A DNA stretch of 64,000 bases, from positions 19,354 through 83,353 of the forward strand of contig JAODBP010000160.1 in assembly GCA_025464025.1 (NCBI GenBank), read 5' to 3'. Below the pieces are notes generated by a model that made no database searches, had not been told where the DNA came from, and saw only the letters and a program-made list of their open reading frames with translations. Positions 57,678 through 64,000 of this stretch are shown here, piece after piece; the stretch's first letter is position 1, and the number at the start of each line of letters is the position of its first letter. Position numbers and translations under genes: made by a program. Origin of the DNA: Actinomycetes bacterium. Lineage in GTDB: Bacteria > Actinomycetota > Acidimicrobiia > Acidimicrobiales > CADCSY01.

Positions 57678-59771
57678 GTGCCGGCGCGCTTCACCTGCTT
57701 CCTCCTGAAGATCGCCTCAAGATGCAACCTCGCGTGCGACTACTGCTACATGTACGAGCACGCGGATCAGTCCTGGCGCGAGCAGCCCGGACTGATGGTC
57801 GATGAGGTCCGTCGGCAGGTCGCCTTTCGGATAGCGGAGTACACGGAGCACGCAGACCTGTCGGAGTGCGTCGTCGTGTTCCACGGCGGAGAACCTCTTC
57901 TCGCTGGTGCTCGGCGCATCGCGGAGACAGCTGCGATGATCCGGTCCGCGGTTCGATCTACGACCAGGGTCGACTTCTCGGTGCAGACCAACGGGCTGCT
58001 GCTCGACGAGGCTGCTCTGACGACCTTGGAATCGGCCAACGTAGCCGTGTCGCTCAGCATCGATGGTCCAGCGACCGCGAATGACCGCCATCGCAGGACG
58101 AAGGCTGGTCGCTCGTCGTTCGATAGGACGATGCAGGCATTTGAGCTGCTCAAGCAGCGACCCAAGACGTTCACGGGTGTCATTGCGGTGGTCGATCCAG
58201 CGGTGCCGGCGGCCGAACTCCTCAAGTTCTTCGGCGAGCACTCGCCACCACAGGTCGACTTTCTCCTCCCCGACGCGAACCACCTGAACCCGCCGCCGGG
58301 CCGGGACGTCGATCCGTTGCTCTACACGAGGTGGCTGATCGACGCCTTTGACTGCTGGTTCGACAACTATGCGCACCTACCGGTGCGCACGTTTGATCAA
58401 CTGCTGCGTTCGATCGCGGGGTTGCCGTCCAGCACCGACGCCTTCGGGCTTGGCGACGTGAGCCTGCTCACGATCGAGACCGATGGCAGCTACCACGATC
58501 TGGATGTGCTCAAGATCACCGCTGACGGAGCTACAGCCACGGGCCTCACCGTGGCGGATCCGATCGCTGCGGCGGCGTGCTCGCAAACGATTGAGTCCCA
58601 CCGTCACCTGCTCTCTGCCGCTGGCCTTTCAACGGCCTGTCAATCCTGTCCGGAGCTGCACGTTTGCGGAGGTGGTGCGGTGCCTCACCGCTTCGCAGCG
58701 ACGGATGTGCCGCAACCGACCATCTACTGCGAGGAAATGCTGGCCCTCATCGGTCATGTACGAGCACGGCTCACAGATGCGCTGGCGCGGACCGACCGGC
58801 GCTCCGGCAATGAGGACGCGATCTCCCTCGGATTCGACCTCGCCACCACGTCGGCGCCGCTCGTAAGGGAGCTGCTGGACGCATGGCGTCGGGAAGCGGC
58901 TCAAGAGCTGAGGGCGGCTGCCGGAGCGGGGCAGCATTCCGAGGCGGTTCAGGCCATCCTCGCCGCCGACGACGAAGCTGGGGCGATCGCCGTGCTTCCC
59001 GCCGTCGCTCTCTGGACCCAGGTCACACTGGACGCCCGGAGAGGCATCCCCACGCGTACCCTGAGCGGGTCGGTGATCGAGCCGGACCCGACCTACCTCG
59101 AACACCTTCCGGAGATCACCGGCGGTCATCGAGGTGCCAAGTGGGTTGTCCACCAACCGGACCCATGGCTGCGGGCTCCCTTCGGTCCGCCGATCGTGTT
59201 CGAGCATGAGTCCGAGGTCATCGAGGCCGGACGGGCGCTTGTTGACCGCGCACGCCAGCTGATCGCCGACTACTCCCCGGCCTTGGACGAGGAGATGTCG
59301 CTTCTGAGCCACGACGTCCAACTCATCCGTGACCAAGAGGCCCACCCAGACAAGTGTGTGTCGTTCAGCGATGACGTGGTACCGGGCGCCCTCTATGTCT
59401 CGGTACGAGGCGCGGGAGGCTTGATCAGCACGGTGGACCTCGCCGACTCGCTCATCCATGAGCATCGCCATCAGAAGCTCTACCTGCTGCAGCGATCACA
59501 TCGACTCGTCGAACGTGACGACCTGCGCGTCCACTCCCCTTGGCGGGAAGACCCCCGTCCACCGAGCGGCCTGCTTCACGCCGTGTTCGTCTTCGTCGAA
59601 CTCCGAACGTTCTGGGAGTTCCTGCGCGAACACGCTCTCGTGGACCGGTCACGGGCGACAGCCGAGCTCGCCATCACGGATCAGCGGTTGCGGACCGCTT
59701 GGTCCACGCTCGAGGAGGTGCCGCTCACCCCGGCAGGTCGGCGGATCGTCCGGCAGCTCACTGCGCGCTGA
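57678..59771 (+). CDS. radical SAM/SPASM peptide maturase, FxsB-like, with C-terminal HExxH domain
   Basis: The product is 697 aa from GTG. The radical SAM cluster is Cys16-x3-Cys20-x2-Cys23 near the N-terminus, followed by Gly-Gly-Glu-Pro-Leu for SAM binding. A SPASM region binds auxiliary clusters: Cys321, Cys324, Cys330 and Cys351 are visible. The C-terminal 300 residues form a second domain with His594-Glu-His-Arg-His598, an intact HExxH metal motif, as in the long FxsB-type maturases that carry a hydroxylase- or protease-like extension. The enzyme should crosslink an aromatic side chain to a nearby beta-carbon in the precursor. Linkage to the 51-aa peptide and the peptide arginase supports this. 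Confidence 0.9.
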   Translation: MPARFTCFLLKIASRCNLACDYCYMYEHADQSWREQPGLMVDEVRRQVAFRIAEYTEHADLSECVVVFHGGEPLLAGARRIAETAAMIRSAVRSTTRVDFSVQTNGLLLDEAALTTLESANVAVSLSIDGPATANDRHRRTKAGRSSFDRTMQAFELLKQRPKTFTGVIAVVDPAVPAAELLKFFGEHSPPQVDFLLPDANHLNPPPGRDVDPLLYTRWLIDAFDCWFDNYAHLPVRTFDQLLRSIAGLPSSTDAFGLGDVSLLTIETDGSYHDLDVLKITADGATATGLTVADPIAAAACSQTIESHRHLLSAAGLSTACQSCPELHVCGGGAVPHRFAATDVPQPTIYCEEMLALIGHVRARLTDALARTDRRSGNEDAISLGFDLATTSAPLVRELLDAWRREAAQELRAAAGAGQHSEAVQAILAADDEAGAIAVLPAVALWTQVTLDARRGIPTRTLSGSVIEPDPTYLEHLPEITGGHRGAKWVVHQPDPWLRAPFGPPIVFEHESEVIEAGRALVDRARQLIADYSPALDEEMSLLSHDVQLIRDQEAHPDKCVSFSDDVVPGALYVSVRGAGGLISTVDLADSLIHEHRHQKLYLLQRSHRLVERDDLRVHSPWREDPRPPSGLLHAVFVFVELRTFWEFLREHALVDRSRATAELAITDQRLRTAWSTLEEVPLTPAGRRIVRQLTAR

Positions 59772-59772
59772 G

Positions 59773-60768
59773 ATGGTCGCCATACCTCGGTCCGCGCTGC
59801 CAGCCTCCGATGACGACGTGGCAGCGGCGCTGCGGGCGTACTTCTCGTTCGACCTCTTCCCGTATTGGGAACGGGACGGCGACTTCGTCCAGGTGCGCTT
59901 GGAGCCGCCCCCGGCGATCGAGAACTACGTCGATCCGGACCTCATGGAGGGACTCCACTGGTGGGGTCCGGACACCACTGTTCAGGACATCCCCTCCGCC
60001 GGCCGAGGAGACGGTCCCGCGTCGCTCTGGATGAACGACGCCTGGACGCTCTACCGCTGGAGTTCTTGGCTCGAGAAACAACGCGACCGACCCGCGCGGC
60101 TTGTTGTTCTGCACATCGACGACCACGAAGACCTGGCGTCGCCCCGGCTCATCGTGACTGACGAGGGGCTCGAAGATCTGATCACCGGCCAACCAGTAAG
60201 GCTCCGGGAACCAGCGACGGTCCAGGCGGCGATTCGCAGCGGTGCCATTGGTATGGGCAGCTTCATCGCACCCTTGCTGCATCACATGCCCGATACCGAG
60301 ATCCGCCATCTCCGGGCCCGGACTCCGGCGCTGCCGCCAACACCGATCCGATGGGGGAGTGCGGCCGACACGCTTCTTCGCCCCGGCGCACCGCGTCTCA
60401 CCCTCGTGCGAGGTGACCCCGCCAGCGACGTCCAGGGCACCTACATGCGCACCTCCGACCCGATGAGCTGGGCTGCCGAGATATCGCTTGACAGCACCGT
60501 TCTCCTTCACATCGATCTCGACTACTTCAACAACCGGTACGACTGCGACACCGACTGGCGCGAACGACCCTCGCGGCACGACCCAGACCTCGCCACCGTT
60601 CTGAGGATGGTCGACGACGTCTTCGACTCCCTCGAGGAGACGTACACCCTCGGACGCATCGAAGACGTCGCGACTGCGATTTCCCCTGGCTTCTTCCCGA
60701 GCGAGCTCTGGGGGCCGACGATCACGAGGATCGACGCACGACTGTCGGCGGGGTTCGGCGGTCGGTGA
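59773..60768 (+). CDS. UPF0489-type peptide arginase
   Basis: The product is 331 aa from the ATG one base after the maturase stop. The ureohydrolase manganese motifs are both present in UPF0489 form: His114-Ile-Asp116-Asp-His118-Glu-Asp120 (D-x-H-x-D) and His246-Ile-Asp248-Leu-Asp250 (D-x-D), followed by Tyr-Phe. Members linked to RiPP clusters, such as OspR, convert Arg residues within a peptide to ornithine. The Arg residues of the adjacent precursor tail are the obvious substrates. Free-arginine catabolism is less likely given the operon. It overlaps the next gene by 4 nt (GTGA). Confidence 0.82.
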   Translation: MVAIPRSALPASDDDVAAALRAYFSFDLFPYWERDGDFVQVRLEPPPAIENYVDPDLMEGLHWWGPDTTVQDIPSAGRGDGPASLWMNDAWTLYRWSSWLEKQRDRPARLVVLHIDDHEDLASPRLIVTDEGLEDLITGQPVRLREPATVQAAIRSGAIGMGSFIAPLLHHMPDTEIRHLRARTPALPPTPIRWGSAADTLLRPGAPRLTLVRGDPASDVQGTYMRTSDPMSWAAEISLDSTVLLHIDLDYFNNRYDCDTDWRERPSRHDPDLATVLRMVDDVFDSLEETYTLGRIEDVATAISPGFFPSELWGPTITRIDARLSAGFGGR

Positions 60769-61235
60769 CGGACCAGGGGAAGGCACGACGGAGGGCACCT
60801 TCCCGACGGGCCAAACCGGCGACGCGCTCGTCGAGCACCAGGCGCATACCCACGAAACGAGAACCGATCGACCCGACCATCGTCCACCTCGAGCGTGGGA
60901 ATGGTTCCAAGGGCCGTGGCGGTGACCGCGGCGGTTCCTACTGGCACGTCATGGCCGACGACACGCGGGTTGGCCACGTCTACATCAACGTGATCGACCA
61001 GCCAGGCCTCGGCGAGCACGCGAGCATCCAGATCCACCTCAACAAGACTGAGCACGGACGCGGCATCGGGACCATTGCCTACAGCTTGGCCGTTCAGGAC
61101 AGCGGCCACGACACGGTCTACGCCGAGATGCGCAAGTCGAACGTCGCCTCCCGCCGAGCCGCGGAGAAGGCGGGATTCGAGGTTGTCGACGATCCGGCAC
61201 GGAAGCAGCTGCTGATGGTCTGGCGTCATCCGTGA
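60765..61235 (+). CDS. GNAT family N-acetyltransferase
   Basis: The product is 156 aa from a GTG overlapping the arginase stop. The first 35 residues are Arg/Lys/Ser-rich and probably disordered. The GNAT core follows, with the acetyl-CoA motif His-Gly-Arg-Gly-Ile-Gly-Thr near 100 and the strand-helix Val-Ala-Ser-Arg-Arg-Ala-Ala-Glu-Lys-Ala-Gly-Phe near 127. In this operon it may acylate an amine of the peptide, for example the ornithine delta-amine created by the arginase or a new N-terminus, or it may give self-resistance. Confidence 0.85.
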   Translation: MTDQGKARRRAPSRRAKPATRSSSTRRIPTKREPIDPTIVHLERGNGSKGRGGDRGGSYWHVMADDTRVGHVYINVIDQPGLGEHASIQIHLNKTEHGRGIGTIAYSLAVQDSGHDTVYAEMRKSNVASRRAAEKAGFEVVDDPARKQLLMVWRHP

Positions 61236-61311
61236 GAACAACGCACGCATCCCAGGCCGGGGGGTGGCGAGCGTCGGCCGTGCCGGACGATCGGGAACCG
61301 GAGCGTCCTCG

Positions 61312-62388
61312 GTGCCGTCTCGGCTAGCGGTCATCGTCATCCCCTGCCTCAATGAAGAACTGCTCATCGAGGCGACTTGCGCCTCACTCGGCTTCGGATC
61401 AGGCGCCGCTTCGCCGAGCGCGCACCTGGTCCTCGTCGACAACATGTCGACGGACCGAACCATGCAGGTGTGCCAGCGCATCGTTTCACGGTCCCAAGGA
61501 AGCGCCACCGTCGTCCAGGAGCCCGACCGTGGCTTCGCCCCCGCCCGCCGACGCGGGATCCTTGCGGCCGAAAGGCTCAGTGCAGCAGAGGGCGTCTCGG
61601 CGGAGGATGTCGTCATCGTGCAATGCGACGCCGACACCTCGTACTCCGACGGCTATGTCCCGACCATGGCGGCGGCCGTCCGAGGTCAGGCACGTTCCAT
61701 CGCCGAGGCGCGGACCGAACTGCCGTCCGGCTTCGCGGACCGCTATCCCATCGTCACCGAGGCCGTCGACGAGCTCGACTCCGCCTTCGAACGACGATTC
61801 CCCCCAAGTAGTTGGAACGTCCTCCTGGACGACAAGGCATGCGCCTTTGGTCTTTCCGACTGCCTCTCGTGGGGTGGACACGGCCGCGAGACCCTCGAGG
61901 ATGGTTCGGAGGCGCTTGCCGAGACGACACGACTTATGATCACCGCCCGGGCGTCCGGCGCTCACTACGTACAAGCCCTCGAGGCGGTGGCCGTGCACTC
62001 TCCTCGACGTTTGCTCGAGGATGCCGCCCAGCTCCTGGCGACCAGCGGTTTCCCCTACGAGCATCGCCGCGCGCTCTCGGATCGAAGACAAATCGGGATC
62101 GACGAGCTCGAACACGATGCCGCCCGAAACAACATGGAGGTGCTTGAGCTGGTGCTGGCACTTCGAAGCCGTCATCTCGTCGCGCTTCAGGCCGTGCTGC
62201 CCGCGCACCTGGAGCGCACCATCCAAGGCGGCCATTCGGCTGGACCGGAGATCGTTGCCGTAGTCGACCGCCTGCCGCGCAGGTCGCTCCACGATGCCCT
62301 GACTCGACCGGCCGTGTTCCTGGATGACTCCCTGCGCCTCGTGTGGAGACCTACTTGCCCCGAGTTCGAAACGTTGATGCTCCGCTGA
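61312..62388 (+). CDS. GT2-family glycosyltransferase
   Basis: The product is 358 aa from GTG; a GTG at 61264 would add 16 residues of low-complexity sequence. The N-terminal GT-A fold starts with Val-Ile-Val-Ile-Pro-Cys-Leu-Asn-Glu-Glu, then Val-Asp-Asn-Met-Ser-Thr-Asp-Arg-Thr and the nucleotide-sugar metal motif Asp-Ala-Asp near residue 106. A helical C-terminal region of about 150 residues lacks membrane segments, so it is likely soluble. As the last gene of the cluster it may glycosylate the modified peptide. Its start lies 76 nt after the GNAT gene on the same strand. Confidence 0.82.
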   Translation: MPSRLAVIVIPCLNEELLIEATCASLGFGSGAASPSAHLVLVDNMSTDRTMQVCQRIVSRSQGSATVVQEPDRGFAPARRRGILAAERLSAAEGVSAEDVVIVQCDADTSYSDGYVPTMAAAVRGQARSIAEARTELPSGFADRYPIVTEAVDELDSAFERRFPPSSWNVLLDDKACAFGLSDCLSWGGHGRETLEDGSEALAETTRLMITARASGAHYVQALEAVAVHSPRRLLEDAAQLLATSGFPYEHRRALSDRRQIGIDELEHDAARNNMEVLELVLALRSRHLVALQAVLPAHLERTIQGGHSAGPEIVAVVDRLPRRSLHDALTRPAVFLDDSLRLVWRPTCPEFETLMLR

Positions 62389-63013
62389 GGGCCGTCCGCC
62401 CCACCGCCCCAAGTCCCCTGAGTCTGCCCTTCCGGCCAAGAAATGCGCTCGTGCCGGGAGACCCACCGAGTCAGTTGAACCCAGGACGAGCGAGATGCCG
62501 ATCGGCATCAGCCCAGTTGCGTGCGATCGAGCAGTCGTGACGAAGGTGATCATCCCGGATCCGTTCGCGCACCTTGATCTGGCATCCGAGCTGCGAGCGG
62601 GCGACTCAACCGGTATCGCCGTGGTCCACATCCGACCCACCATCCATTGTTATCTACGACCAGCTGCCCGCCGTCCCGCTTCGCCACGGCCCGCTCCTTG
62701 ATCACCGTTGCCTCCGCCTCGCCGAAGCCACTTCCTTCACGACCTCGCACATATGCACCGGGGTGCTGCACGCCCACTTCGGTCGTCTCCGCCGTGGGGT
62801 TCGATGGCCACTGCGCCTCGTCTGCAATGGCCGTCAGACGGGGTGGCTCAACGGCGGTTGAAGGGCCTGGCAATCGGTGGCTCGTCGGGCAGCGGCGGAC
62901 GATGCCGCATCGCTCTTCCGACGGTCGCCTCGTTCCCGGATCGATCCCGGGTCCTAGGCCGGGAAGACCGCGATGACGCGGTGCTGACCGCTGGTGTCCG
63001 GGAACGGGAGCGC
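62389..63013. other. island right edge, mostly non-coding scar
   Basis: 625 nt without an intact gene. Codon-like composition appears on the plus strand at 62537 to about 62648 and on the minus strand from about 62760 down to about 62650, as if two broken genes meet near 62650. No terminal inverted repeats or tRNA were found. Confidence 0.5.
62537..62701 (+). pseudogene. possible truncated ATP-grasp N-terminus
   Basis: A GTG-initiated frame of 54 codons. The first 36 residues (Val-Thr-Lys-Val-Ile-Ile-Pro-Asp-Pro-Phe, then Leu-Arg-Ala-Gly and Val-Val-His-Ile-Arg) resemble the opening beta-alpha-beta of carbamoyl-phosphate-synthase-like ATP-grasp enzymes. Third-codon GC bias collapses after about 62648 and the frame ends, so it looks truncated. 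ATP-grasp ligases do occur in RiPP clusters, but identity is uncertain from so short a segment. Confidence 0.35.
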
Positions 63014-63715
63014 TCAGGCGCGGTCGGCCCGGACCAGGAACTCGGCGACCTTGGCGGTGACGACGGCGAAGGTGCTGATGCCGACGACCATGGTGACGAC
63101 GCCGATGAGCCGGCCGGCGGTGGTGATCGGATACACGTCGCCGTAGCCGACGGTGGTGATGGTCGTGGAGGACCACCAGAGCCCGTCGAAGAACGAGTGG
63201 AGTCGACCGTCCCGGCCGACGTCCTCGACGAGGGTGAAGCCGACCGCCGAGCTGAGCCAGGTCATGCCGGCGACGGAGAGGGCGAAGCCAGCGGCGTGGC
63301 GGCGGAGGATCGTGCGGGCCTCCTTGGCCGCCGCTCCGCCGATGGCGACGAGCCGGGCGAGGACGGCGATCGAGCGCCAGGCCCGGCCGGCCCGGAGGAT
63401 GCGGAGCACGCCGAAGCCCGACATCGCCGGGACGATGGCGAGGGCCTGGGCGACGACGATGAGCAGGCTGGTCCACTCGCCTCGGACGTAGGACCGGCGG
63501 GCGCCGGCGAGCCAGAGCTCGACGAAGTAGTCGATGGCGAAGGCGACCAGCACCACGACGTTGGTGGCGTCGAGGAAGTAGCGGTCGGCGAGCGGGAGGT
63601 CGTGCCGTGTGACCTCGAGCAGGAGGAGCGGCAGGCTGCCGATGGCGAGCGCGAGGAGGGGCGCGTCGGTGGCCCGGCGCCACCGCGTGAGCCCGGGAGT
63701 CCCGTAGTCGGTCAT
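63014..63715 (-). CDS. voltage-gated-type potassium channel
   Basis: The product is 233 aa. About six membrane helices are predicted. An S4-like helix carries Arg105, Arg108, Arg111 and Arg114 at three-residue intervals. The pore loop contains the potassium selectivity filter Thr-Val-Gly-Tyr-Gly-Asp (within 188-193). The protein should form a tetrameric potassium channel in the cytoplasmic membrane. A GC-rich composition marks the return to core genome after the island. It diverges from the HTH gene at 63798. Confidence 0.93.
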   Translation of the reverse strand: MTDYGTPGLTRWRRATDAPLLALAIGSLPLLLLEVTRHDLPLADRYFLDATNVVVLVAFAIDYFVELWLAGARRSYVRGEWTSLLIVVAQALAIVPAMSGFGVLRILRAGRAWRSIAVLARLVAIGGAAAKEARTILRRHAAGFALSVAGMTWLSSAVGFTLVEDVGRDGRLHSFFDGLWWSSTTITTVGYGDVYPITTAGRLIGVVTMVVGISTFAVVTAKVAEFLVRADRA

Positions 63716-63770
63716 GGGCAGAGCGTCGCAGCGGGCCGGCGACGAGCGACGGACGGTCGCTTCTCACTTC

Positions 63771-63780
63771 CACATGTGGA
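63771..63780. promoter_or_regulatory. CCACATGTGG palindrome upstream of HTH gene
   Basis: A 10-bp perfect palindrome in the -10/-35 spacer of the promoter at 63785. TTCTCA at 63762-63767 is a possible -35. It is a candidate autoregulatory operator. Confidence 0.5.
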
Positions 63781-63784
63781 GAGA

Positions 63785-63790
63785 TATCTT
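63785..63790 (+). promoter_or_regulatory. -10 hexamer TATCTT, leaderless start at 63798
   Basis: TATCTT ends 7 nt before the ATG of the winged-helix gene. Confidence 0.55.
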
Positions 63791-63797
63791 CCAGTTC

Positions 63798-64000
63798 ATG
63801 GAAGCGACGGGTCGGGCCGCCACGCCGTCCCTGTTGCCGATCTTCCGATCCCGTCAGCAGGCGGAGCTGCTTGCCGACGTGCTCGGTGATCCGAGTCGGG
63901 AGGAGTCGATCAGCGACCTCGCGACGCGACTGGGCATCCCGCTGCCGTCGGTGCATCGGGAGATCGAGCGGGCCGAGAAGGCGGGGTTGGTGACCTCCCG
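63798..64000 (+). CDS. winged helix-turn-helix regulator (ArsR-like), 3' end outside window
   Basis: The first 67 residues are visible. After a short leader, Phe-Arg-Ser-Arg-Gln-Gln-Ala-Glu-Leu-Leu-Ala-Asp-Val-Leu begins helix 1. The HTH is Ser-Asp-Leu-Ala-Thr-Arg-Leu-Gly-Ile-Pro-Leu-Pro-Ser-Val-His-Arg-Glu-Ile, followed by Ala-Gly-Leu-Val. This layout occurs in ArsR-like regulators, sometimes fused to a nucleotidyltransferase domain. The remainder is not available. Confidence 0.8.
   Translation, partial: MEATGRAATPSLLPIFRSRQQAELLADVLGDPSREESISDLATRLGIPLPSVHREIERAEKAGLVTS

Noticed and set aside
62550..62860. Minus-strand coding-like stretch at the island edge
   Set aside because: Locally good codon bias but no start, no family, and its end is antisense to the ATP-grasp-like fragment; kept only as part of the scar.

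Overview
This is about 64 kb of a very GC-rich chromosome from a high-GC Gram-positive bacterium. The lineage looks like Acidimicrobiia or a neighbouring actinobacterial class; this is inferred from gene content and codon use, and there is no rRNA to confirm it. Supporting traits are near-uniform G/C third codon positions, many GTG starts, ANTAR, WYL and mycothiol-type DinB proteins, several Liv-type ABC systems, and many genes whose start codon sits 6-8 nt after a TANNNT hexamer, the signature of leaderless transcription. I see no rRNA, tRNA, CRISPR array or complete insertion sequence.

Layout. 0-6.4 kb: end of a penicillin-binding protein, zinc-ribbon coiled-coil protein, membrane protein, histidine phosphatase, MFS pump, RsgA, two possible tiny membrane proteins, Lgt. 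6.4-9.8 kb: exported redox/metal group (two ferritin-like proteins with Tat-type signals, TatA, a cupredoxin lipoprotein) and a nitrilase-family hydrolase. 9.9-17.4 kb: WYL regulator, amidohydrolase plus SDR, a TetR/MFS divergent pair with twin operators, and a SpoIIE-type phosphatase. 17.4-25.5 kb: sulfatase, orphan DHp-like protein, orphan Liv-type binding protein, and a cassette of small membrane protein, methyltransferase and membrane sulfatase-like enzyme. 25.6-33.4 kb: oxidoreductase plus SDR, STAS and GAF-ANTAR proteins, flavodoxin, MarR and fused acyl-CoA mutase (IcmF), and a Rieske/DUF2231 protein. 33.4-39.2 kb: signalling block (GGDEF-EAL, two LuxR-type regulators, chemoreceptor). 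39.3-48.2 kb: a Liv ABC transporter in which LivH, LivM and LivG form one polypeptide, two binding proteins, and an acyl-CoA synthetase. 48.4-54.3 kb: carboxymuconolactone decarboxylase/ECF sigma pair, a second GGDEF-EAL protein, two DinB-fold proteins, AlkB.

54.3-63.0 kb is an accessory island. Codon use is visibly less GC-biased, its left edge is full of palindromes, and its right edge is a scar with gene fragments. It carries (a) a NA37-like nucleoid-associated protein overlapping a protein of unknown function with a membrane-anchored C-terminus, and (b) a compact operon that reads as a ribosomal peptide (RiPP) pathway. The RiPP genes are a 51-residue precursor with a Tyr/Arg/His-rich tail, a radical SAM/SPASM maturase of FxsB type with a C-terminal HExxH domain, a UPF0489-type peptide arginase, a GNAT acyltransferase and a GT2 glycosyltransferase. 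The expected chemistry is radical crosslinking (cyclophane), possible hydroxylation or proteolysis, Arg-to-ornithine conversion, then acylation and glycosylation. I regard this as the most novel system in the window. 63.0-64 kb returns to typical chromosomal genes (ion channel, winged-helix regulator).

Start sites were chosen from Shine-Dalgarno sequences, 4-nt overlaps, or TANNNT-to-start spacing. Functions are family-level assignments read by eye.
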